Of a stretch of 64,000 nucleotides of DNA, positions 8,759-16,989 are shown one piece after another. The stretch lies in assembly GCA_943789375.1 (NCBI GenBank), contig CALSTX010000019.1:31668-95667 (forward strand), read 5' to 3'. The translations under genes and the position numbers were made by a program. The notes below the pieces were generated by a model. It did no database searches and was not told the DNA's origin. It saw only the letters and a program-made list of their open reading frames with translations. The first letter of the stretch is position 1; every line of letters begins with the position of its first letter. This DNA is from an uncultured Opitutales bacterium. GTDB lineage: Bacteria > Verrucomicrobiota > Verrucomicrobiia > Opitutales > Seribacteraceae.

Positions 8759-9865
8759 ATGAAATCTTTTCCTCTAGTTCTCTCCCTCTGTTTTTTTATT
8801 ACTTGTTTAAGTTTCCTTGAAAGTGCTCCCGCACCGAGGAAACCAGGTTTAAGTGACAAAGAGTACACTTTTCCGGGAACTGGATTTTTCATTAAAGACC
8901 GTACTCCTTATTCTCAAGAAGAAGCCAAGCGTTGGTTTTTGCAGGCACATAAGCTACAGAAACAGGGTTCATTGAGAAAAGCGTTGGGTCTCTATGAAAA
9001 ATTTACCAAAAGAAGATCGGATGCCATGGTTTCAATTCAAGGAAAAAAGATAATTGTGGGAGCTGAATCCCTCTACAGAGCATCAATTTTACGGGAAAAG
9101 AAAGGGGATTGGCAGAAGGGTTTCGAACATCTTCGCTTACTCGCTAAGGCATACACTGCGTATGATTTTGAGCGAGTTGCTGAGTCATTAATGCGTCTTG
9201 CTGAGCGGTTGGCCAAAGATGATTTACCCCGCAAATGGGGAGTATTCCCCCGCTTCCGGTCTGGCAGTCAGGACCGTGTGCGATTAGACGAAATCGCCAA
9301 CCTTGCCAGAGGTCCCAGGTTTGCACCCCGTGCCTTGATGGCTCTTGCAGAGATTGCACTTAAAGATGACAAAGAGGAAGAAGCAGTGGATGCACTTGAG
9401 AGAATTGTAAATCTTTACCCTGAAAATTACATGTCTGAAAAAGCGTATTTTATGTTGGCTAAGGTTTATGAAGATAGGGTGTCTGGTCCCGCATATGATC
9501 AAGGCTCAACACTCAAGGCACTCAACTTTTATGAAGATTATCTTATTTTATACGCAAAACCACCTGCTCAAAGTATTCATGAATCGATTAAATCTTACGA
9601 GGCACGCGTCCTAGTATCGAAAGAACGATTTAATGCAGCTGAAGACGGAAGAAATCAAATGCGTCAAACTCTTGCTGAAAGCAAACTTGAAGTTGCTCAA
9701 TATATTGAGAAGTATGGGAAGTACTTTCTTGTTAGATGGCGAGAACTTGGTAACCGCCCTGCCTTGCAGTTTTACAATGAAGCCATAAACTCCGCCCCTG
9801 AATCAGATGCTGCTCGAGTGGCAGAGAAAAAAGTGGCGGAATTGAAAGCAATGAATGAAAAATAA
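8759..9865 (+). CDS. Exported TPR protein, BamD (YfiO)-like
   Basis: This 368-residue protein starts with a signal peptide (MKSFPLVLSLCFFITCLSF). No clear lipobox cysteine follows, unlike true BamD. The mature part is made of TPR-like helices, such as ALGLYEKFTKRR, KGFEHLRLL and AVDALERIVNLYPENYMSEKAYFMLAKVYED, which resemble the BamD/YfiO outer-membrane-assembly family. I chose the ATG at 8759 because an upstream in-frame ATG would place a charged stretch before the signal peptide. The LptE-like gene overlaps its 3' end by 11 bases, so both probably serve outer-membrane biogenesis. The BamD assignment is an inference from fold and context. Confidence 0.72.
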   Translation: MKSFPLVLSLCFFITCLSFLESAPAPRKPGLSDKEYTFPGTGFFIKDRTPYSQEEAKRWFLQAHKLQKQGSLRKALGLYEKFTKRRSDAMVSIQGKKIIVGAESLYRASILREKKGDWQKGFEHLRLLAKAYTAYDFERVAESLMRLAERLAKDDLPRKWGVFPRFRSGSQDRVRLDEIANLARGPRFAPRALMALAEIALKDDKEEEAVDALERIVNLYPENYMSEKAYFMLAKVYEDRVSGPAYDQGSTLKALNFYEDYLILYAKPPAQSIHESIKSYEARVLVSKERFNAAEDGRNQMRQTLAESKLEVAQYIEKYGKYFLVRWRELGNRPALQFYNEAINSAPESDAARVAEKKVAELKAMNEK

Positions 9866-10373
9866 GAAATTTAGACCTCTTTGGGTTTTTATTTTCGGCA
9901 TTCTTTTTCTTTCAAGTTGCAGGTACCAAGCGGGTTATCCCGGGGAAGATGATGGCAGGTCGATATCTATACGAGTTGAAAACCGTTCTTTAGCCGGACA
10001 ACTTGGACCCATTCTTAACCGTAGTGTAAAAGATGAAATTCTTCGTATTGGTGTTCATCATTTGGTTACAGAGACTGAGAATGCTCACTCCCGTGTTAAG
10101 ATTACAATCGAAGATTATCAGAAGAGTGCACAGGCATACAATTCTAATGATTCGCTGCTAGCCTCAGGGTTTGAGCTCAGCGTGCAGGCAAAAGTGGAAA
10201 TATCCAAGACGAAATACAATCACAGGTCTAAGGTTTTCACTCTTTTTTCCCGAGGTCATGTCATGCGCCTTTCTTCTCTTGAGCAACCTAAAGATCGTCA
10301 AGCCCTTGCCGATATTGCCCGGGATCTTGGTTCCCGTATTGCCCAACGTTTAGCCTACCAAACATTGAACTAA
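9855..10373 (+). CDS. LptE-like LPS-assembly lipoprotein
   Basis: This 172-residue protein has a signal peptide ending in the lipobox LSSC. The mature part fits the LptE family: a short beta-rich domain with a segment of the type SISIRVENRSL...G...L...V.DEI and a closing helix rich in Arg and Ala (DLGSRIAQRLAYQTL). LptE plugs the LptD barrel in the outer membrane during LPS insertion. Its start lies inside the end of the BamD-like gene, which suggests translational coupling. The match is structural and compositional rather than by strict motif, so it is moderate. Confidence 0.65.
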   Translation: MKNKKFRPLWVFIFGILFLSSCRYQAGYPGEDDGRSISIRVENRSLAGQLGPILNRSVKDEILRIGVHHLVTETENAHSRVKITIEDYQKSAQAYNSNDSLLASGFELSVQAKVEISKTKYNHRSKVFTLFSRGHVMRLSSLEQPKDRQALADIARDLGSRIAQRLAYQTLN

Positions 10374-10383
10374 TAAAGTTTTT

Positions 10384-11037
10384 ATGAAAATTCTAGCCCC
10401 TTCGATTTTAGCAGGTAATCACGCGAATTTATCGAATGCACTACAAGTTGCTGAGGATGATGGCAGAAAGTGGATCCACCTCGATATTATGGATGGTCAC
10501 TTTGTGCCAAACCTTAGTTTCGGACCTCAAACTGTTGCTGATTTACGCAAAGGTTCTGAGTTGTTTTTTGATGTTCACCTCATGCTTGACCAGCCAGATA
10601 AGTACATTGACCCCTTTGTTGAGGCAGGATCTGACCTCATAAGTATACATCTGGAACCAGAATACGATCACCAAGCTGCCTTAAACAGAATTAAAGATGC
10701 AGGAGTGAAAACTGGACTGGTGATTAACCCGGATACTCCGATCGATGGCCTTTTACCCTATTTAGATCAAATTGACCTTGTTTTATTCATGACTGTTTTC
10801 CCTGGCTTTGGAGGGCAAAAGTTTATTGAAGAAGTTTTAGTCAAATCCAAGGAAATCTCCAAGCTCAGAACTGAAGGGAAGGGTAATTACCTTATTGAGG
10901 TCGATGGGGGCGTTGGACCCGAGCACGTACAACCTTGTCTTAATGCAGGCGTCGATATTTTTGTTGCTGGGACTGCTTACTATCAGAGAAACGACATAGG
11001 CAGAAAAGAATTTGCCGAGTCTATCGAGCTAGTTTGA
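10384..11037 (+). CDS. rpe: Ribulose-phosphate 3-epimerase
   Basis: Rpe interconverts ribulose-5-phosphate and xylulose-5-phosphate in the pentose phosphate pathway. The 217-residue TIM barrel has the expected metal-binding and catalytic elements: APSILAGN at the start, HLDIMDGHFVPN (His and Asp) near residues 33-44, FDVHLML near 60, TVFPGFGGQKF near 138 and EVDGGVG near 175. It starts 10 bases after the LptE-like gene. A strong hairpin covers its stop codon and ends the run. Confidence 0.97.
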   Translation: MKILAPSILAGNHANLSNALQVAEDDGRKWIHLDIMDGHFVPNLSFGPQTVADLRKGSELFFDVHLMLDQPDKYIDPFVEAGSDLISIHLEPEYDHQAALNRIKDAGVKTGLVINPDTPIDGLLPYLDQIDLVLFMTVFPGFGGQKFIEEVLVKSKEISKLRTEGKGNYLIEVDGGVGPEHVQPCLNAGVDIFVAGTAYYQRNDIGRKEFAESIELV

Positions 11038-11050
11038 TTAGCTCGATAGA
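11020..11050. terminator. 12-bp hairpin across the rpe stop codon
   Basis: Arms 11020-11031 and 11039-11050 are perfectly complementary over 12 bases with a 7-base loop that contains the rpe TGA. It sits between the convergent ends of rpe (plus) and hppA (minus, ending at 11064), so it probably terminates both transcripts. T-rich sequence follows in each direction but without an unbroken run. Confidence 0.65.
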
Positions 11051-11063
11051 CCCTTTAAATTCT

Positions 11064-13280
11064 TTAAACTTTAAGAAACGGGGCTAAGACTAAGGCGACT
11101 ACTGACATTAGCTTAAGCAAGATGTTCAACGATGGACCGGAGGTATCTTTTAATGGGTCACCAACTGTATCACCAACAACTGCTGCTTTGTGAACATCAG
11201 AGCCTTTTCCGTGAACTACACCATCAATTTCATAGCCTTCTTCCACCATCTTTTTGGCATTATCCCAAGCACCACCAGCGTTAGACTGAAAGAGTGCCAA
11301 GAGAACGCCGGAAGCGGTTACACCTGCGAGTAATCCGCCTAACATAACACCTCCACTTCCTGGGAAAAGATAGTTTCCTCCAATGCCAACGGCGATCGGG
11401 GTGAGAATGGCAACCATTCCAGGGGCAACCATTTCTTTAATAGCTGATTGGGTTGAAATTTCTACACACTTTCCATATTCGGCTGAGTCGATGGCTTCAT
11501 CAAAACTCTTTCGTTCGTCTTCTGACCATTCATCAGACGGTTTTCCCTCATTGCGACCCATAATTTCTAGAGCTTTCTTTAAGGCAGGGATATCACGAAA
11601 CTGACGTCGCACTTCCTGAATCATTGACATAGCTGCCCTTCCAACTGCTCCCATGGCAAGGGCACTGAACAAGAACGGAAGCATGGCACCAATAAACAAG
11701 CCAGCCATGACTTTCGGAGCTGATACATCGATGACATCAATGCCCGCAGTTTCTTTAAACGCGGCAAAAAGTGCTAGTGCAGTTAAGGCAGCGGAGCCAA
11801 TGGCAAAACCTTTTCCAATGGCAGCGGTTGTATTACCAACAGCGTCAAGTTTATCTGTTCGCTGGCGAACCTCAGGAGGTAACTCGGCCATTTCTGCAAT
11901 TCCACCTGCATTGTCTGAAATCGGACCGTAGGCATCAACCGCAAGTTGAATTCCTGTGTTTGAAAGCATACCAACTGCTGCAATGGCAATTCCGTATAAA
12001 CCAGCAAGCTCGTAAGCACCAACCACGGCAGCTGCAAGGACAAGAATAGGAAAAGTCGTTGAAATCATGCCAACACCTAATCCTGAGATTATGTTGGTGG
12101 CGTAACCTGTGATAGATTGTTCAACAATATCTTTCACAGGCTTTTTTCCTGTGCCTGTGTAGTGTTCGGTGATTAAACCAATTGCGAGACCTGCGATTAA
12201 GCCGATGATGGTGGCCCAAAACACACCCATTGCTGTGTAAGTTATACCGTTATAGACCCAAGATTCTGGTAGGAAATGGTTAATGAGGTAGTAAGAAGCC
12301 GCGATCATGATCGCTGATGAAGCGAATTCACCAGTATTTAATGCTTTCTGGGGGTCATCTCCGTCTTTAACTTTAACTAGAAAAGTACCCAAGATAGAGG
12401 TGAAGATTCCAACCGCACCAAGGATTAAAGGAAGGATCACGGGAGATAAGGCTTCTATCTGGTTGGAGTTAGAAGAAAAAACATCAACACCAGCTACGAT
12501 AGCTGCACCCAATACCATGGTCGCAATGATCGAGCCAACATAGGACTCAAAAAGGTCAGCACCCATACCAGCCACATCTCCCACATTATCCCCTACATTA
12601 TCTGCAATGGTGGCAGGGTTAAGAGGGTGATCTTCTGGGATCCCAGCTTCCACTTTACCAACGAGGTCAGCTCCTACATCTGCGGCTTTCGTGTATATTC
12701 CTCCCCCAACTCGAGCAAAAAGAGCGATGGACGACGCACCAAAGGAAAATCCGGTAAGAACCGAAAGAGTTACTCCTAACGAGCCACCTTCTTCAAAAGC
12801 ACCGAAATGATTTCCGAAGTAGTAAAACAATCCACCTAGACCTAAAATTCCAAGACCAACAACGCCAAGTCCCATAACTGCACCACCGGAAAACGCGACT
12901 TCTAAGGCCTTACCTAAACTATCTTTAGCAGCATTGGCTGTGCGTACATTGGCTTTGGTGGCTACTTTCATGCCAAGATAGCCAGCTAGGGCAGAGCAAA
13001 AAGCCCCGACGGCAAATGATACAGCGACCAAGGAGTGGCTTTTATCGTTTTGGGATCCGCTCCAATAAAGAAGAGCCGCTACCGCAATCACAAAGATAAT
13101 TAAAACCCGGTATTCGGCTCGTAAAAATGCCATGGCACCTTCTTGAATACTGCGAGCAATTTTCGACATGCGCTCACTGCCCTCAGGGGCTGCGTTGATG
13201 GTTTGGGTTTTCCACCAAGTAAAGAGTAGGGCAATTACCCCAGCGACTGGTAGTGATAGGAGGAGGTTTTCTAAGTTCAT
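11064..13280 (-). CDS. hppA: Membrane-bound ion-pumping pyrophosphatase, K+-dependent type
   Basis: HppA splits pyrophosphate and uses the energy to pump H+ or Na+ out of the cytoplasm. The 738-residue protein is almost entirely transmembrane helices. The catalytic motifs [30 protein letters not shown] and the C-terminal [13 protein letters not shown] are intact. In the segment [12 protein letters not shown] the position that is Lys in K+-independent enzymes is Ala, which by family knowledge means K+-dependent. Whether it pumps H+ or Na+ cannot be decided from motifs I can see; Na+ would fit a marine cell. It stands alone, divergent from the YwqK-type lipoprotein gene. Confidence 0.95.
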   Translation of the reverse strand: MNLENLLLSLPVAGVIALLFTWWKTQTINAAPEGSERMSKIARSIQEGAMAFLRAEYRVLIIFVIAVAALLYWSGSQNDKSHSLVAVSFAVGAFCSALAGYLGMKVATKANVRTANAAKDSLGKALEVAFSGGAVMGLGVVGLGILGLGGLFYYFGNHFGAFEEGGSLGVTLSVLTGFSFGASSIALFARVGGGIYTKAADVGADLVGKVEAGIPEDHPLNPATIADNVGDNVGDVAGMGADLFESYVGSIIATMVLGAAIVAGVDVFSSNSNQIEALSPVILPLILGAVGIFTSILGTFLVKVKDGDDPQKALNTGEFASSAIMIAASYYLINHFLPESWVYNGITYTAMGVFWATIIGLIAGLAIGLITEHYTGTGKKPVKDIVEQSITGYATNIISGLGVGMISTTFPILVLAAAVVGAYELAGLYGIAIAAVGMLSNTGIQLAVDAYGPISDNAGGIAEMAELPPEVRQRTDKLDAVGNTTAAIGKGFAIGSAALTALALFAAFKETAGIDVIDVSAPKVMAGLFIGAMLPFLFSALAMGAVGRAAMSMIQEVRRQFRDIPALKKALEIMGRNEGKPSDEWSEDERKSFDEAIDSAEYGKCVEISTQSAIKEMVAPGMVAILTPIAVGIGGNYLFPGSGGVMLGGLLAGVTASGVLLALFQSNAGGAWDNAKKMVEEGYEIDGVVHGKGSDVHKAAVVGDTVGDPLKDTSGPSLNILLKLMSVVALVLAPFLKV

Positions 13281-13329
13281 GATTGAGCTGGAATTATTCT
13301 TTAGTAAACGATTATTTGTGATCGGAATA

Positions 13330-13349
13330 GATCGATTTTGATCGATTTT
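13330..13349. repeat. Tandem 10-mer in the hppA / lipoprotein divergent spacer
   Basis: The 10-base unit GATCGATTTT occurs twice head to tail. It lies 50-70 bases upstream of hppA and about 135 bases upstream of the lipoprotein gene, inside the only promoter region both genes can use. It may be a regulator site. No matching regulator is visible here. Confidence 0.3.
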
Positions 13350-13482
13350 GAGTAAATTGCAAGGTCGAAAGAGGAGGAATAATCGGTTATTTCAGATTTT
13401 ATTTTATCCTTAAGAGCATCAGTTTATCCACCTCCTTTTCTTCAACCTTGCAATTGGTTTTAGAATTTACACCATAACCTAC

Positions 13483-14670
13483 ATGAGAAATTCATTCCTT
13501 TGTCTTTTAATAGCCGTTGTATCCTCTTTGTTTTACTCTTGCGAAAATCGTTACAGGAATCGAGGGCAGTCAGTTTCCGCTCAGCAAGGTGTTGAAACCT
13601 TAAAGCGTACTTCTTCCAAACAGGTTCAGCAAGAGGGCTTATCCAAAGATGCTTACCAGGTTTCTGCATCTGAATTTGATGAGTTTTTTGCTTATCGATA
13701 TGGTCTTCTATATCAAAAATTTTCGGATACCCCTTTCAGTGGGAGGGTTGTCACTGCTGAAGAAGGTGAAGAAGGTGATTTTGTCTCTTTGGACGAAGGT
13801 TGGATGGATGGAAAAAAACATGGCGTAAGTACCCGTTGGTTTTCCAATGGTATAAAAATGTATGAGCGGAACTACAATGGTGGGAAATGGCATGGTACAG
13901 TCACCCGTTGGTGGCCCAATGGGCAAAAAATGTATGTGAGAGCTTACACTGAAGGTAAGAGACACGGCAAGGAAGCAACTTGGAGATCAGACGGCACTCC
14001 AATTAATCTCTCAACCACAAAGCCTTCCCAAGATGCTGAAACTGCTACAAGTTTTGAAAGTGCTCCAGATCAGGAAGATAATTTGCCCAGTGTATCTATA
14101 CCTGAATCTACCAGTTTGATCGAACCAAGCCCTGCGGTTGATACCCCCCAATCTTTTGATCCTGCTAATGTTGAGCCAAGTTTTGAACCCATTGGCTTAC
14201 CTGCTGAGCCTGCTTTGGAGCCTGAAATGACGGATTCGTTTCCTGTTTTCGAACCATTGGGAGACCCTGTTGGTTCAACCGAAGCACCGAGTCAACCTGA
14301 GCCTGATTTGGGCTTACCTCCACTATCTGAGCCGAGCGGATCCAATGACAGTGATCTTCCTGCTTTTCCTGCTCCCCAACCTGATATGCCGAGTAACTCC
14401 TCAGGAGGTGATGAACTTCCCCCTATGCCAGTAACTGAAGAAGCTGCTCCTCGTGACGATTTACCTCCTTTACCTGGTGCAACTGCACGGGAGCCAGATG
14501 GGCTGCCACCGTTAGCGGAAGGCACCCCCGAAGGTTTACCCTCTATGCCCTCAGATGGTGGGTTACCTCCTCTTCCTGGAGATGGTGGGTTACCCCCCTT
14601 ACCAGGAGACGGTGGCTTACCTCCATTGCCCGGAGATGGTGGGTTACCCCCCTTACCCCCGCTTCCTTGA
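13483..14670 (+). CDS. YwqK/MORN-variant repeat lipoprotein with proline-rich repetitive tail
   Basis: The 395-residue protein starts with a lipoprotein signal (LFYSC). Residues about 105-180 contain three YwqK-type MORN-variant units (WMDGKKHG, YNGGKWHG, YTEGKRHG). The rest, about 185-395, is acidic and rich in Pro, Ser and Glu. It ends with four tandem copies of the nine-residue unit DGGLPPLPG. Such tails are flexible and often span the periplasm or bind proline-recognising domains. Function is unknown. The GYF_2-domain gene starts about 160 bases downstream; in eukaryotes GYF domains bind proline-rich peptides, so an interaction is conceivable but unproven. Confidence 0.82.
   Translation: MRNSFLCLLIAVVSSLFYSCENRYRNRGQSVSAQQGVETLKRTSSKQVQQEGLSKDAYQVSASEFDEFFAYRYGLLYQKFSDTPFSGRVVTAEEGEEGDFVSLDEGWMDGKKHGVSTRWFSNGIKMYERNYNGGKWHGTVTRWWPNGQKMYVRAYTEGKRHGKEATWRSDGTPINLSTTKPSQDAETATSFESAPDQEDNLPSVSIPESTSLIEPSPAVDTPQSFDPANVEPSFEPIGLPAEPALEPEMTDSFPVFEPLGDPVGSTEAPSQPEPDLGLPPLSEPSGSNDSDLPAFPAPQPDMPSNSSGGDELPPMPVTEEAAPRDDLPPLPGATAREPDGLPPLAEGTPEGLPSMPSDGGLPPLPGDGGLPPLPGDGGLPPLPGDGGLPPLPPLP
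14554..14661 (+). repeat. Four tandem 27-bp coding repeats
   Basis: Units begin at 14554, 14581, 14608 and 14635 and each encodes DGGLPPLPG or a close variant; the fourth ends in PP rather than PG. The copies differ mostly at third codon positions, so the array has diverged under protein-level selection. It could expand or contract by slippage. Confidence 0.9.
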
Positions 14671-14701
14671 TAAACTGACTTTCATTTCACGAGTCTGTCA
14701 A

Positions 14702-14735
14702 AAGCTCAGCCTGTTGAGCTTGTATTTCTTTCATT
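14702..14735 (+). terminator. Terminator after the YwqK-type lipoprotein gene
   Basis: A 7-bp hairpin (AAGCTCA, 6-base loop, TGAGCTT) at 14702-14721 is followed by the T-rich stretch GTATTTCTTT. It lies about 30 bases past the stop codon. Confidence 0.5.
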
Positions 14736-14827
14736 GATGTCTGGTAAATTTTTTGGATGAACGATTTTATGGATTGAGCTTCTAGAGCGTTCGATCATTA
14801 AATAAGCTTTATTTTTATGCTGAGTAA

Positions 14828-15862
14828 ATGAATATCTTTGTTTCCAGAAATGGCCAAACTTTTGGACCTTACACAAGTGAGCAGGCCAAGCAGTATTTAG
14901 AAGCCGGGCAGTTACTGGCTTCCGATTATGCTCTTACAGAAGGAAGTACGGAATGGAGAAATTTAGCAGAATTATTATCGCCTCCTTCCCCCAGTGGACC
15001 TTTCCCAATAAATGCGGGTGCAAAGCCTGCTATTAGTTCTCAAGAGAGCTCTGGGAATGCTGCCTCCATTGCCCAAGAGAAAGTAAAACCCTCGGTAAAG
15101 ACAAAAGGGCCAAAGCAGAATCCAAAAATTAAAAAAGCTAGCCAAGTACAAACTGTATATGTGGCACAGAAAAAAAGTCTTATTGGTAAACTTTTCTCAA
15201 CCGTCATGGTCTTTAGTTTTATGATGCTTTTAGCGGTTGGTGGTATTGTCGGGGCTTACTTTGCTATGCCTTCTACAATGGGGCCTTTACTTACCAAATT
15301 CGGTCTGCCCATGGATGAGCTTTTGGCAAACAGTCCAGTTGGAGTAAAATCCATTGAAACAGCGACTGTATCCGAACCCCAAGCCGCAGATGAAGTTTCC
15401 CTAGACCCTGAATCTTTTCGTTCTCTCAAGAATTTAGGAGTCCGTATTTTACCTATGGAGAATGAAAAAGGTTTGCAAATTATTGCCCCCGCTGACCCCC
15501 CCTTGGAAGATCAGGAGTTGGCTAATTTGTTACCGATTGCCAACCATATTGTTTCGTTGGATCTTACGAATTCAAAAGTTACAGACCAGGGAGTTTCCCA
15601 TATTTTGAAATTGGTAAACCTACGTAAACTAAATATGGAGGGTGCTGTGGGTATTACCTCTGTGGGTGCATCTCAGCTTAAAATTTTAGCAAAATTGGAG
15701 CATCTAAATTTGATTAATGTAGAACTCGAGGATTCTTTTGTTGATGCCTTACTCAAGCTTGAAAGCCTAAGGGAGGTTTATCTGTTTAAGACTGGAATTA
15801 GTGAGGACGCGATCAAACGATTAAAATCTGAACGACCCAAAATGTTTGTCAACGCAGGCTAA
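14828..15862 (+). CDS. GYF_2-domain membrane protein with leucine-rich repeats
   Basis: The 344-residue protein has three parts. Residues 1-50 form a GYF_2 domain (GPYTSEQAKQYL, then a conserved TEWRNLAELL). A Lys-rich linker leads to one transmembrane helix at about 121-147. The C-terminal part, about 220-340, has LRR-like units such as VSLDLTNSKVTDQGV and LRKLNMEGAVGIT. GYF_2 domains are common in Verrucomicrobia and Planctomycetes membrane proteins, usually cytoplasmic, and probably bind other proteins. The LRR part would then lie outside the inner membrane. No enzyme motif is seen. Its stop overlaps the convergent nth gene by four bases. Confidence 0.75.
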   Translation: MNIFVSRNGQTFGPYTSEQAKQYLEAGQLLASDYALTEGSTEWRNLAELLSPPSPSGPFPINAGAKPAISSQESSGNAASIAQEKVKPSVKTKGPKQNPKIKKASQVQTVYVAQKKSLIGKLFSTVMVFSFMMLLAVGGIVGAYFAMPSTMGPLLTKFGLPMDELLANSPVGVKSIETATVSEPQAADEVSLDPESFRSLKNLGVRILPMENEKGLQIIAPADPPLEDQELANLLPIANHIVSLDLTNSKVTDQGVSHILKLVNLRKLNMEGAVGITSVGASQLKILAKLEHLNLINVELEDSFVDALLKLESLREVYLFKTGISEDAIKRLKSERPKMFVNAG

Positions 15863-16512
15863 GCTTTCCGATTCTTGATCCTACTTTTTCTCTCAGGAAA
15901 AGAGGTTTTACAAATTATACATTCGAGACCGTGGCAGGCATGAGCAGGGCAGTGTTCTCTGCCGTAATAAATAATTTGAAGATGTAATGAGTTCCATCTT
16001 TCTTTGGAGAAGTGACGTTTTAAGTCTTTCTCTGTTTGAGTGACATTTTTCCCATTAGTTAGTTTCCAACGCTGGGCGAGACGGTGAATGTGAGTGTCGA
16101 CGGGAAAGGAGGGGACCCCGAAAGCTTGAGACATGACTACAGATGCAGTTTTGTGTCCCACGCCTGGTAGTTTTTCTAATTCTTCCAAGGATTGAGGAAC
16201 CTCACCTTGATGTTCCTCTAAAAGAATATTCGAGAGCCCGTGGATCGCCTTTGCTTTTCTAGGAGCTAAGCCACAGGGCCTAACGATCTCATTGATTCCT
16301 TCTATCGTTTGCTTGGCCATTTTCCGAGGAGTAGAAGCGAGGCGAAAGAGAGCGGGCGTTATCTTGTTAACCCGTGCATCCGTACACTGAGCTGATAAAA
16401 GAACTGCAATCAATAAGGTGTAGGGATTCCTGTGATCCAATGGTACCGGAGGGTCCGGGTATAATTCTTCCAGTTTTTGGTCTATGTATTCTATACGCTC
16501 TGTAAGCTTCAT
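15859..16512 (-). CDS. nth: Endonuclease III (DNA glycosylase/AP lyase)
   Basis: Nth removes oxidised pyrimidines and cuts the abasic site in base excision repair. The 217-residue protein has the helix-hairpin-helix LPGVGHKTA with the catalytic Lys, and the catalytic Asp in VDTHIHRLA. The C-terminal iron-sulfur cysteines are spaced C-x4-C-x4-C-x2-C (CPAHACHGLECIIC). This differs from the classic C-x6-C-x2-C-x5-C, and no fifth Cys follows, so cluster binding may differ or be lost. The gene stands alone, convergent with the GYF_2 gene. Confidence 0.93.
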   Translation of the reverse strand: MKLTERIEYIDQKLEELYPDPPVPLDHRNPYTLLIAVLLSAQCTDARVNKITPALFRLASTPRKMAKQTIEGINEIVRPCGLAPRKAKAIHGLSNILLEEHQGEVPQSLEELEKLPGVGHKTASVVMSQAFGVPSFPVDTHIHRLAQRWKLTNGKNVTQTEKDLKRHFSKERWNSLHLQIIYYGREHCPAHACHGLECIICKTSFPERKSRIKNRKA

Positions 16513-16575
16513 ATTTTGTCTAAATTATACTTACATCAAAAAGCCAAGCCTTTTAAGCCAGTTGGGCTTGCTTGA

Positions 16576-16845
16576 AAGGTTGCATTTCGAAATCAGATTA
16601 CTTTTGATAGTTGGCGAAATGAAGCCCTTCATCATTTGGCTGGATCTCCGGATAATTATCACTTTAAAATTGATAGAGATTCAATTTGTCAATGGAACGG
16701 TTAGGAAGGAAAAAATGGTTTCGATTTCACGATTTCTGAACCGACAAGTTCCCCCAATTGTAAAGTCGATATTTTTGGGGAAAGGCAGGCTCATTCCTTT
16801 CGGATTATTATTCAACGGTGTAAATCAAGGCACCAAGAGACATAA
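16576..16845 (+). pseudogene. Possible gene remnant upstream of clpB
   Basis: The 477-base gap between nth and clpB has one frame that looks protein-like. It runs from a TGA at 16573 to a TAA at 16843 with a single in-frame TAG at 16702. It encodes stretches such as FDSWRNEALHHLAGSPDNYH before the TAG and FDFTISEPTSSPNCKVDIFG after it. No ATG lies near its beginning. I do not recognise the family. It may be a decayed gene, the 3' part of a truncated one, or chance; composition is the only support. Confidence 0.3.
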
Positions 16846-16851
16846 TGTCTC
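16837..16851. repeat. 15-bp palindrome upstream of clpB
   Basis: GAGACATAATGTCTC is a perfect palindrome around a central A, about 140 bases before the clpB start. It could be an operator or the hairpin of a terminator for the remnant above. It does not match the CIRCE element. Confidence 0.35.
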
Positions 16852-16989
16852 ACTCCGAAGGGGTTTAACCTTGAGATTGTCTCGTTGTTACTCATGCTTG
16901 CATTCTCCTACAGACCATGCCAAGCCTGCAGTTTACAAGGTTTTCTATCTTTTGGTTAATCGGAACGCATCCTGCAAAGTATCTGTATT

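Noticed and set aside
14554..14661. Regular repeats that could be taken for a CRISPR array
   Set aside because: They are contiguous 27-base coding units with no spacers, in frame within a lipoprotein gene.
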